A DNA stretch of 64,000 nt from Archangium violaceum Cb vi76 (lineage in GTDB: Bacteria; Myxococcota; Myxococcia; Myxococcales; Myxococcaceae), in NCBI RefSeq assembly GCF_000733295.1, contig NZ_JPMI01000109.1, positions 155,177 through 219,176 on the forward strand. Direction: 5' to 3'. Every line of letters begins with the position of its first letter. Position 1 is the first letter of the stretch. Below the pieces are notes generated by a model. It saw nothing but the letters and a program-made list of their open reading frames with translations, did not search any database and had not been told where the DNA came from. Below are positions 15,375 to 22,685 of the stretch, one piece after another. Made by a program: the position numbers and the translations under genes.

Positions 15375-17549
15375 TCATTCCAGGTTCAGGTTCTCGGGGT
15401 TGGAGGCGCCCTTGTCCATGATGCCGGTGGGTCCGTCGTTGAGCACGCACTCCCCGCTCACATCCTCGGCGATGCCGCAGCCGGACTTCGGGTTGCCCCA
15501 GCGGCTGGTGAGGTTGAGCCACGACAGGCTTCCACCATACGTGCCCGGAGACTGCCGGAAGAAGGGCACGGTGCTGTTCCAGCTGTACCAGGGAATGCCG
15601 CGGCCCGTGTCATCGGCGAGGAAGTCCCCGTTGGGGAGGTTCTTGTAGATGTGCCGGGCCGCATCCGGGTAGAGGCCGTGCGAGCCCAGGGCCGCGTACA
15701 CCTCCGCGTGGAAGCCCGCCGTCACGGCCACGTTCTTGTCGCCGTAGGTGAACGTCTGTCCCCCCGAGTGCTGGCTCAGGAACATCTGGGACGGCCGGCC
15801 ATCCACGAAGCGCACCGTGAAGTGCTCCCAGTCGCCCACGTGGTTGCCGAAGGTGGAGTAGCCGCCCACGCAGCCCCACGGCGAGTACCAGCCGATGCAG
15901 ACGCGCTTGCCGTTGTTGTACGGGTAGAAGGTCCAGTAGACGATGTCCGTGATGTTGGTCGGCTGGCCACCCTGGGTGCGGTTGACGATCTCCGCGTAGA
16001 TGGGCACCGCGCCCGGCCGCTGGCCATCGAGGAACTGGGGATCCGTGCAGGAGTCACACCCCAGGGCCTGGTTGGTCACCATGTACCCACCGGACTCGTG
16101 CACGTTGGGCAGGAAGAACTCGACCGAGGACGGGAAGTAGGACTCCTCGCCATGCATCCACACCAGCGGCGCGTACCAGGCGGCCGTCACGCCATCCACG
16201 GGCACGCCCTTCATCTCCGGGTTGGCGAGGGCGCTCTTGTTGAGGACCCAGTAGCGGTTGCCTCCGGTGTCCGAGTGGCTGGGCCGGGCGATGAAGGTGG
16301 ACAGCGCCAGGCCGCGATGATCCCGGGGCTCCACCTGCCAGATGCCCACGTCGTAGTCCGCGCCCGAGCCCGCGTCATTCCACAACCCGGCGGGATTGGC
16401 CGGGAGCACGTACTCCGTGCGCACGCAGCGGATGAGGTCGGTCGAGGGCTTGTTGTAACCGAGCACCGTGACGGAGCCCAGGCAGGTGTAGCCCGCGGCG
16501 GGCACGGGCTCCCACATGGAGACGTCATGCGTGCCGCCCGAGCCCCAGTCGCTCCACACCCAGGCGTAGTCGACGGGCCGCGCCAGCACATCTCCCTCGC
16601 CGGAGGCCACGAAGCTCGTCCGGGGCGCAGAGCCATGGAAGGGCTGGGCCACATCACCCAGCGAGTAGTAACCGGGGTACTGGCCGAGGTTGGCGCGCCA
16701 GACGGCCACGTCGTTGTCGGACCCCGTGTCGTGATCGTCGTAGATCCAGTTGAACGAGGTGGCCGCCTGGACGTAGAGCCGCTGGGGGTAACGGATGACC
16801 GCCTTGTCCGCCTTCAGCGTGAACTCCCCGCTCTCCGAGCCGTAGAAGGTCGCCGCGACGAGCTTGTAGGTGCCCGGCGACAGGACATAGGACAGGCGCG
16901 AGGTGAGGTTGCCGCCGCTGTCATCGTCCTGGGCGAGGACGTTGCCGTTGGCATCCAGCAGGTAGAGGTACGTGTCGAGCGGCGCGGTGAGATGGAACGT
17001 CACCGTGCTGGCCGGTCCGGTGTAGTCCACGATGAACTGCCGGTTGGCCGTGCTGGCCGGGTTCCTTCCGCCCGCGCCGTTCCAATGGCCATACAGGGTG
17101 TTGCCCTGCGGCGCGGAGGGCGACTCCACCACCACGCTCGAGGCCAGGTCATTGAAGTCGTCTCCCACCCAGGTCGTATCCGCGGTGAAGACCTTGGACC
17201 TGCCATTGAAGCCGCCATGCTCGTAGAGCGTGACGCTCCAGCCGCTCGGCACCTGGAGCGAGCTGACCGAGTCGTTGCCCACGGTGGTCAGTTGGCTCAC
17301 GTCATAGCGGCCGGGCTGGAGTGACTGGACGCGGCCTCCGTAGCTCCCATGCTCGAAGAGGAGCACCGTGGTGGCGAGGGCCTGGGCACTCGAGCCGGGC
17401 GCCGCCTCCTGCTCGAGGGGGAGTTCTTCTCCCGGGCCGCAGCCCACGCTCGTCAGGAGCGCGGTGCCCAGCAGGGCTGCCCGCCAGTGACGGCGCCTCG
17501 AGGTCAGGGGGACGGAAGCGGCGGGGCCGCGGAGAGGGTTCTTCTTCAT
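15375..17549 (-). CDS. Beta/gamma-crystallin - PPC - Vps62 domain lipoprotein
   Basis: 724 aa. An Arg-rich start and hydrophobic core end in a lipobox-like LLTSVGC (Cys ~37). Residues ~62-150 hold two beta/gamma-crystallin Greek keys (LLFEHGSYGGRVQSL, YEHGGFNGRSKVF) with Ca-site motifs NDSVSS and NDLASS. A pre-peptidase C-terminal-like domain (~155-250) follows (YLLDANGNVLAQDDDSGGN). The remaining ~460 residues resemble the Vps62 family seen in fungi and bacteria (VYWTFYPYNNGKRVCIGWYS, NHVGDWEHFTVRF). It is an exported protein of unknown activity. Its sigma-54 promoter and enhancer lie 60-180 bp upstream, next to the activator gene. Confidence 0.85.
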   Translation of the reverse strand: MKKNPLRGPAASVPLTSRRRHWRAALLGTALLTSVGCGPGEELPLEQEAAPGSSAQALATTVLLFEHGSYGGRVQSLQPGRYDVSQLTTVGNDSVSSLQVPSGWSVTLYEHGGFNGRSKVFTADTTWVGDDFNDLASSVVVESPSAPQGNTLYGHWNGAGGRNPASTANRQFIVDYTGPASTVTFHLTAPLDTYLYLLDANGNVLAQDDDSGGNLTSRLSYVLSPGTYKLVAATFYGSESGEFTLKADKAVIRYPQRLYVQAATSFNWIYDDHDTGSDNDVAVWRANLGQYPGYYSLGDVAQPFHGSAPRTSFVASGEGDVLARPVDYAWVWSDWGSGGTHDVSMWEPVPAAGYTCLGSVTVLGYNKPSTDLIRCVRTEYVLPANPAGLWNDAGSGADYDVGIWQVEPRDHRGLALSTFIARPSHSDTGGNRYWVLNKSALANPEMKGVPVDGVTAAWYAPLVWMHGEESYFPSSVEFFLPNVHESGGYMVTNQALGCDSCTDPQFLDGQRPGAVPIYAEIVNRTQGGQPTNITDIVYWTFYPYNNGKRVCIGWYSPWGCVGGYSTFGNHVGDWEHFTVRFVDGRPSQMFLSQHSGGQTFTYGDKNVAVTAGFHAEVYAALGSHGLYPDAARHIYKNLPNGDFLADDTGRGIPWYSWNSTVPFFRQSPGTYGGSLSWLNLTSRWGNPKSGCGIAEDVSGECVLNDGPTGIMDKGASNPENLNLE

Positions 17550-17608
17550 GGTGCGACCTTCCTGTTTTACTGGAAGTAACGGTTATACTCCGGATTCGGG
17601 CCTCCCCT

Positions 17609-17626
17609 GAGCAGGCTTCGTGCCAA
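17609..17626 (-). promoter_or_regulatory. Sigma-54 promoter of the Vps62-type gene
   Basis: The minus strand reads TTGGCACGAAGCCTGCTC: a near-consensus -24 box (TGGCACG) and -12 box (TGCT), with GG and GC exactly 10 nt apart. The predicted start is ~50 nt before the ATG at 17549. Confidence 0.8.
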
Positions 17627-17690
17627 CACCAGCCGGGGGCGCTTCCGAGGAGAACCCCTCCGGAGAAGGCCTCGGAGGCCACGGAGCGCC

Positions 17691-17728
17691 TGTCGGCGAC
17701 ACGGAGCGTTTTTCGGCGACGTGTCGCC
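17691..17728. promoter_or_regulatory. Enhancer-like GGCGAC/GTCGCC sites between divergent genes
   Basis: A half-site TGTCGGCGACA (17691-17701) and an inverted repeat GGCGAC-GT-GTCGCC (17715-17728) lie ~70-105 bp upstream of the -24 box of the Vps62-type promoter and ~40-80 bp upstream of the activator gene. The same motif recurs as a perfect palindrome at 22638-22659. Confidence 0.7.
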
Positions 17729-17769
17729 ATGGGATGGGCCAAGGAAGGGAGGTGCTACAGTCGCGGGCG

Positions 17770-19380
17770 ATGTCCCGCTCCGAGTCTCGCGAGTCCCAGC
17801 CCCCCCCGCAGATCGCCGAGGTATCCACGGCCATTGGCCACGAGCAGCGCGCCGTGGCATCCGCCGACCAGGTGGTGCCGGTGCTGACCGTCTTCTCCCA
17901 TCCCATGGCCACCCGGGCCGGAGAGCGGCTCCTGTTGGAGGGGCTCACCGCCGGCCGGGAGGTGTCCCTGTCTCGCAACGGCCCGAACTTCACCCGGCCT
18001 GGAGAGACCTTCGGGCAGCCCCTGGCGGATCCCTTCGTGAGCAGGAATCCCCTCGTGTTCTCACCGGGCGAAGGAGGGCGGCTCCGGCTGCGCGTGGGCG
18101 AAGGTGGAACCCGGGTGGTGGTGGACGGTCAGCCCGTGACGAGCCGTGAGTTCTCGCCGGAGGAGCTGGCGGCGGGCGTGCCGTTGGAGCTCTCGGGCCG
18201 GGTGGTGTTGCTGCTGCACCAGGACTCGGGTGGGGCGCGGGCGCCCGGGGACCCGCTGGGCATGGTGGGCGAGAGCCCGGGCATCCGGCGCGTGCGCGAG
18301 CACATCCAACGCATCGCCGACCTCCATGTCCCGGTGCTGGTCCGGGGAGAGACCGGGACGGGCAAGGAATTGGTGGCCCGGGCCATCCACCAGCACAGCC
18401 CGCGCAAGGGGCGCCCCTTCCTCAGCGTGAACCTGGGCTCCATCCCCAAGGAGCTGGCGGCCGCCGAGCTGTTCGGCGCGAAGAAGGGCGCCTATTCGGG
18501 CGCCACGCAGGAGCGCGAGGGCTTCTTCCGGGCGGCGCAGGGGGGCACCCTGTTCCTCGACGAGGTGGGCGAGGCGCCCCCGGAGGTGCAGGTGATGCTG
18601 CTCCGGGTGCTGGAGACCGGCGAGCTGTACCCGGTGGGTGGGCATACCCCCCTCAAGACGGATGTCCGGCTGATCGCCGCGACGGATGCCAACCTGGAGG
18701 AGCACATCCGCGAGGGGCGCTTCAAGGCGCCGCTGCTGCACCGGCTGGCGGGGTATGAGATCCGGCTGCCGCCCCTGCGCGAGCGCCGCGAGGATCTCGG
18801 GATGCTGTTCCAGCACTTCGCCCGGGAGGAGCTGGAGGCCATTGGCGACGCCCACCGCCTGACGCCACGAGATCCATACGCCGAGCCGTGGTTGCCGGCG
18901 CCGCTCGCGGTGCGCCTGCTGCGCTACGCTTGGCCCGGCAACATCCGGCAGTTGCGCAACATCACCCGGCAACTGGTGATTGGCAGCCGGGGGCAGTCCG
19001 TCCTCCAACTGGACTCGCGGCTCGCCGAGGAGCTGGAGGCCGCGGGGCCCACTCCGAAGCCAGCACCCGCGCCCGCGGCGGTGGCTCGCCGCAAGTCCAC
19101 CGAGGTCACCGGCGAGGAGTTGCTCTCGGCGCTCCGGCAGCACGCCTGGGATCTCAAGATGGCGGCGGACACGCTCGGGATTCCGCGCTCCTCCATCTAC
19201 GATCTCATCGACAAGCACCCGAACATCCGCCGGGCGGGGACCCTGAGCGCGGAGGAGATCTCCGCCTGCCATCGGGAGTGTGGCGGTGACCTGGACGCGA
19301 TGGTCCAGCGCCTGGAGGTCTCCAAGAAGGCGCTCAACCGGCGCCTCAAGGAACTGGGCCTGAGCGCCCGGAGCTCCTGA
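17770..19380 (+). CDS. FHA-domain sigma-54-dependent transcriptional activator
   Basis: 536 aa. Residues ~40-150 are a diverged FHA domain (VSLSRNGPNFTRPGETFGQP, DPFVSRNPLVF), a phosphothreonine reader typical of myxobacterial enhancer-binding proteins. The AAA+ domain (~165-400) has Walker A GETGTGKE, a GAFTGA-loop variant GAYSGA, Walker B GGTLFLDEVGE and the sensor region RLPPLRERREDL. A Fis-type HTH follows (AADTLGIPRSSIYDLIDKH) and then a second HTH-like segment (MVQRLEVSKKALNRRLKELG). The ATG sits downstream of a GGCGAC/GTCGCC palindrome, suggesting autoregulation and action at the two sigma-54 promoters nearby. Kinase input through the FHA domain is expected. Confidence 0.9.
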   Translation: MSRSESRESQPPPQIAEVSTAIGHEQRAVASADQVVPVLTVFSHPMATRAGERLLLEGLTAGREVSLSRNGPNFTRPGETFGQPLADPFVSRNPLVFSPGEGGRLRLRVGEGGTRVVVDGQPVTSREFSPEELAAGVPLELSGRVVLLLHQDSGGARAPGDPLGMVGESPGIRRVREHIQRIADLHVPVLVRGETGTGKELVARAIHQHSPRKGRPFLSVNLGSIPKELAAAELFGAKKGAYSGATQEREGFFRAAQGGTLFLDEVGEAPPEVQVMLLRVLETGELYPVGGHTPLKTDVRLIAATDANLEEHIREGRFKAPLLHRLAGYEIRLPPLRERREDLGMLFQHFAREELEAIGDAHRLTPRDPYAEPWLPAPLAVRLLRYAWPGNIRQLRNITRQLVIGSRGQSVLQLDSRLAEELEAAGPTPKPAPAPAAVARRKSTEVTGEELLSALRQHAWDLKMAADTLGIPRSSIYDLIDKHPNIRRAGTLSAEEISACHRECGGDLDAMVQRLEVSKKALNRRLKELGLSARSS

Positions 19381-19435
19381 GTCGCGGCATACCGGCTGCA
19401 AGGGTTTGGCTCGTGGAGCCGAAAGGAGCAGCACC

Positions 19436-19891
19436 GTGGCGAAGCATCAACTGATCATCTCCAAGAAAATCAACGGCAACTTCCCGGTTCGTTCCGAGGA
19501 AGAGCGGTTCAATGCCATCCGCACGCTGGTGGTGAACTGGAAGGGAACGTGGGAGCCAAGGGAGCGGCCCGACCTGTTCCTGGTGGTGGCTCCGGGGGAT
19601 GAGCTGGAAGTCGTGCTGGCGGACGAGCAGCACGAGGGCGGCAGCTTCTGGCTCTTCAACCGGGAGAGCCCCTCGCGCCCCTTGCTCGTGCCGTTGCCGG
19701 AAGGCCAGCGTCTTGACGGTGTGGAGCGCGTGGACCTCCAGAAGGGGAGCGTGATCCTCACGGTGGATCCCACCATCGCCAAGGACGCGGGAGAGTCCCG
19801 GTACAATCTGCGCGTCAGTGTGTTGGGAATGCCGCCAGCGCCCTTCGTCGGGCAGGGACAGGCCGGCACCCTGATTGCTTCCAAGCCCTGA
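19436..19891 (+). CDS. Hypothetical protein downstream of the sigma-54 activator
   Basis: 151 aa from a GTG with a good ribosome-binding site (AAAGGAG). No signal peptide or membrane segment. It is probably all-beta (HQLIISKKINGNFPVRSEEE, LFLVVAPGDELEVVLADEQH, SRYNLRVSVLGMPPAPFVG). It is 55 nt downstream of the activator gene in the same direction and may be co-transcribed. No family recognised. Confidence 0.7.
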   Translation: MAKHQLIISKKINGNFPVRSEEERFNAIRTLVVNWKGTWEPRERPDLFLVVAPGDELEVVLADEQHEGGSFWLFNRESPSRPLLVPLPEGQRLDGVERVDLQKGSVILTVDPTIAKDAGESRYNLRVSVLGMPPAPFVGQGQAGTLIASKP

Positions 19892-19920
19892 GGAAGCCTC
19901 GTCGCCGTCTTCGGTGGAGC

Positions 19921-19947
19921 GCGGGTGGGCCTCCGTGGCCCGCCCCG
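19921..19947. terminator. Hairpin between convergent genes
   Basis: GGGCC-TCCGT-GGCCC with GC-rich flanks (GCGGGT.../...GCCCCGC) makes an imperfect stem between the hypothetical gene and the VOC gene. No clear T-run. Confidence 0.45.
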
Positions 19948-19955
19948 CTGAAGGT

Positions 19956-20360
19956 CTACTGACCGCCCTCGGTGCTGATGAGGTTCAAGATGTTTCCGTC
20001 CGGATCCTTGAACCAGGCGACCTTCATCCCGGACGAGGCGTGGATGTCACCTTCCAGCCGCGTGCCGGGCATGTCGTAGTGCTCGAAGGTGACGCCCCTG
20101 GACCGGAGCACCTTCACCACTTCCTCGATATTGCCCACCGTCCAGGTGACCGCCGTGGCCTGGTTGGTGCCCGCGTAGTCCGAGCGGTAGACGTTCACGG
20201 TCGAGTTTCCGCTCCGGTACACGACCACCTCGCCGCCCTCTTCGTGGACGGGCTTCAACCCGAGCGTCTCCTCGTAGAACTTCCTCGCCCTGCGGAGATC
20301 CTTCACCGCGAGGTTGGCGACCGCGTCTCGCGCGGCGAGCGGCTCGTATGTCTGTTCCAT
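19956..20360 (-). CDS. VOC (glyoxalase/bleomycin-resistance) family protein
   Basis: 134 aa, the usual length. Two beta-alpha-beta-beta-beta modules are visible: VANLAVKDLRRARKFYEETL with GLKPVHEEGGEVVVYRSGNS, then ATAVTWTVGNIEEVVKVLRS with GMKVAWFKDPDGNILNLIS. FKDPDGN is the classic second-module motif with the metal-binding environment. It is cytoplasmic, substrate unknown; such proteins often detoxify aldehydes or electrophiles. Confidence 0.85.
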   Translation of the reverse strand: MEQTYEPLAARDAVANLAVKDLRRARKFYEETLGLKPVHEEGGEVVVYRSGNSTVNVYRSDYAGTNQATAVTWTVGNIEEVVKVLRSRGVTFEHYDMPGTRLEGDIHASSGMKVAWFKDPDGNILNLISTEGGQ

Positions 20361-20609
20361 GATGTCCTCCCCAGACCCGTCATGATTGGCACGGGTAGCG
20401 CGACAGGGAGGTGTCCGTCGAGCGTGCGAGGTGTTGGCCGCTGGCCTGGTGCCATCACACCTTCCAACTTTTCCACTCCTCTCTCGTGCATGCAGTGAGG
20501 AATCAGTGCCCGCGGGATGAGGATGATCACCCCGCGAGGAATCATCGGCATGGCACGTGGGAATATTCCCACGAAGTCGGTCGACGGAAATTCCTCGCAG
20601 TCTGTTGCC

Positions 20610-20998
20610 ATGCCCTACACGACCGTTTCTGGCTCGCTACTGGCGTTGCTGGCGTCCGTGTCCACCTACGGGATCGCGAGTGCCCAGCCCGCTCCCGCAC
20701 CAGCGGAGGCGGCGGATCCGGTCTCGAAGGTCATGAAGGCATCCGATCCGAAAAAGGCGCTCGGACGAAGGCCTCGTTCACCCGGGCGGATGGGGAGACC
20801 AAGACCCCTGGCTGGCGCTACGACGGCGTCAAGACCAAGGGTGGGGAGGCCCACGAGGGCCAGGCCCACGTGTGGGCGAAGCATCGTTTCATCCTCGGTG
20901 CCGGTGGCATTGACATCAAGACGGATGACCGATGCCTGCGCCTCAACGGCACCGCCAATGGCAAGATCAAGGGCGAGTACAAGTGCGACGTCTGGTAG
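20610..20998 (+). pseudogene. Frameshifted small secreted protein gene
   Basis: The frame from the ATG at 20610 encodes a signal peptide (GSLLALLASVSTYGIASAQP) and an Ala/Pro linker, then turns non-protein-like after PKKALG. Another plus-strand frame continues sensibly from about 20757 to the TAG at 20998 (KASFTRADGETKTPGWRYDG, GGIDIKTDDRCLRLNG, ending KCDVW). The switch coincides with a five-A run (20751-20755), pointing to a one-base indel. The restored product would be ~129 aa, exported, with two Cys. A natural mutation and a sequencing error cannot be separated here. Confidence 0.65.
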
Positions 20999-21163
20999 GC
21001 GTCTGGGAATGACGCCCGGGGGAGGAGGACTCCTCCCCCGGTCCAGACGGGCCTGTAGGTGGTGTCGGTGACGGGCACCGTCCCGTTGTCCAGGTACACC
21101 AGGATGCCGCGGTGGGGCTCCACGGCCCGCACACGTGGTGAGGGAGCCGGTGGCCGGGGTGCT

Positions 21164-22345
21164 CTACTTGTACTGAAGCTGCAACTGAGCGCCGCGACCG
21201 TTGAAGGGGTGGTCGGCGCCCTGGACGGACATCCAGCCGCACTCCCCCCAGTTCCACAAGTCCACCACCTGGTTGTCGGAGCTGTAGGTGGCCCCGCCCG
21301 AGCCGTAGTAGCCGACCGCCACGAACTCGCCGGGCGCCACCGTGAAGGAAGTGCCCCGCAGGTCGACGTTGCCCAGTCCGGGTCTGACGAAGTCGCAGTT
21401 CATCGCCGCGGCGTAGGACATGGAGGTGACGGCATCCCCGTGCCAGAGCAGGCCGGAGGAGGTGGAGAAGGTCTGGTCACCCGTGCTCACGCGCAGGGTG
21501 GAGGGGTCGATGCGGACCTTGGTGAAGAGGGTCCGCACGTCGGTGCCGCCGCCGTTGTTGTAGCCCGCGGTGTACTGGGAGAAGTTGAGCGAGGGCCCCG
21601 TCGACGGCAGCGACAGGTATTCCGCGGGAGTGCCCGCCATGTTCTGGCACCACGCCGCCCAGGGCTTGGCGGCATCGCCGTTGACGTACAGCACGTACTC
21701 ACCATCCGCCGCGGAGGGGAGGGCGGTCTTGATGTCCTGGCAGCTCGCCGGGGTGCTCTGCCTGTACTGGAGCTGGAACTGAGCGCTGCGGCCGTTGAAG
21801 GGGTGGTCGGCGCCCTGCACCGACATCCAGCCGCAATCCCCCCGGCCCCAGAGGTCCACCACCTGGTTGTCCGAGCTGTAGGTGGCCGCGCCGGAGGGGT
21901 AGGAGCCGACGGCCACGAACTGGCCGGGAGCGGCGGCGAAGGGAGTGCCCCGCAGGTCGACGTTGCCCACACCGGGGTTGCCGAAGTCGCAATTCATGGC
22001 CGCGGCATAGGACATGGAGGTGACGGCATCTCCGTGCCAGAGCAGACCGGAGGAGGTGGAGAAGGTGAGGTCGCCGGTGCTCACGCGCAGGGTGGAGGGG
22101 TCGATGCGAACCTTGGAGAAGAGGGTCCGCACGTTGGTGCCGCCGCCGTTGTTCACGCCCGCGGTGTACTGGGAGAAGTTGAGCGAGGGGCCCGTCGACG
22201 GCAGCGACAGGTACTCCGCGGGAGTGCCCGCCATGTTCTGGCACCAGGCCGTCCAGGGCTTTGCCCTATCGCCACCGTGGAACAGCACGTACGGGCCATC
22301 CGCCGCGGCGGGGTTGGCGGTCTTGATGTCCTGGCAGCTCGCCGG
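21164..22345 (-). repeat. Tandem intragenic duplication of the GON module
   Basis: Units of ~590 bp (about 21755-22345 and 21164-21754) are nearly identical over long stretches, including synonymous positions. This indicates a recent internal duplication or gene conversion. Confidence 0.8.
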
Positions 22346-22504
22346 GCCAGTCGTGAGCGCGGCCCGCGCCTCGCCCAACTCCGTGGGGGCCAGTGGGTCG
22401 ACCCCCTTGGCATCGGGGCTGTCCGGGGCATCCATCCCGCAGGCGGGGAGGACGGCGAGGCTGGCGGCGAACATCAGCTTCTTCCAACGAGGGGTGTGCA
22501 TCAT
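21164..22504 (-). CDS. Lipoprotein with two tandem GON-like domains
   Basis: 446 aa. A lipobox (AVLPAC, Cys22) and ~30-residue linker precede two near-identical modules, ~54-250 and ~251-446. Each has the GON-domain layout known from ADAMTS9/20: SCQDIK, a DGxYVL strand, [56 protein letters not shown] closing [17 protein letters not shown] follows. GON modules are mainly metazoan; bacterial copies are probably adhesive or carbohydrate-binding. Start: ATGATG preceded by GGAG. The gene has its own sigma-54 promoter and enhancer palindrome, matching those of the Vps62-type gene. Confidence 0.8.
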   Translation of the reverse strand: MMHTPRWKKLMFAASLAVLPACGMDAPDSPDAKGVDPLAPTELGEARAALTTGPASCQDIKTANPAAADGPYVLFHGGDRAKPWTAWCQNMAGTPAEYLSLPSTGPSLNFSQYTAGVNNGGGTNVRTLFSKVRIDPSTLRVSTGDLTFSTSSGLLWHGDAVTSMSYAAAMNCDFGNPGVGNVDLRGTPFAAAPGQFVAVGSYPSGAATYSSDNQVVDLWGRGDCGWMSVQGADHPFNGRSAQFQLQYRQSTPASCQDIKTALPSAADGEYVLYVNGDAAKPWAAWCQNMAGTPAEYLSLPSTGPSLNFSQYTAGYNNGGGTDVRTLFTKVRIDPSTLRVSTGDQTFSTSSGLLWHGDAVTSMSYAAAMNCDFVRPGLGNVDLRGTSFTVAPGEFVAVGYYGSGGATYSSDNQVVDLWNWGECGWMSVQGADHPFNGRGAQLQLQYK

Positions 22505-22553
22505 GGGGGTTCTCCGGGGTTCGAGGTGTCTTCCGCGAACTCGGAGAATCCTT

Positions 22554-22571
22554 GAGCACGTGTCGTGCCAG
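22554..22571 (-). promoter_or_regulatory. Sigma-54 promoter of the GON-domain gene
   Basis: The minus strand reads CTGGCACGACACGTGCTC, with GG and GC exactly 10 nt apart and a consensus -24 box. It lies ~50 nt before the ATG at 22504, the same layout as at 17609-17626. Confidence 0.8.
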
Positions 22572-22637
22572 CCGCCGATGGGGGGCTCTTCAGAGGAGAG
22601 TCCCCACGGGGAAGGGTCTGGGAGGGGGTGGAGAGGC

Positions 22638-22659
22638 TGTCGGCGACATGTCGCCGACA
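22638..22659. promoter_or_regulatory. Perfect 22-bp enhancer palindrome
   Basis: Half-site TGTCGGCGAC, a central AT, then the exact inverse. It is 69 bp upstream of the -24 GG of the GON promoter, against 67 bp for the first half-site at the Vps62 promoter. It is the best candidate for the binding site of the FHA-sigma54 activator encoded at 17770. Confidence 0.75.
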
Positions 22660-22685
22660 ATCGCGAAACGTCGCGGCCCCGGGGC

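Noticed and set aside
20384..20403. TTGGCACGGGTAGCGCGA as a sigma-54 promoter of the frameshifted secreted-protein gene
   Set aside because: The -12 element is not TTGC-like and the distance to the gene is over 200 bp.
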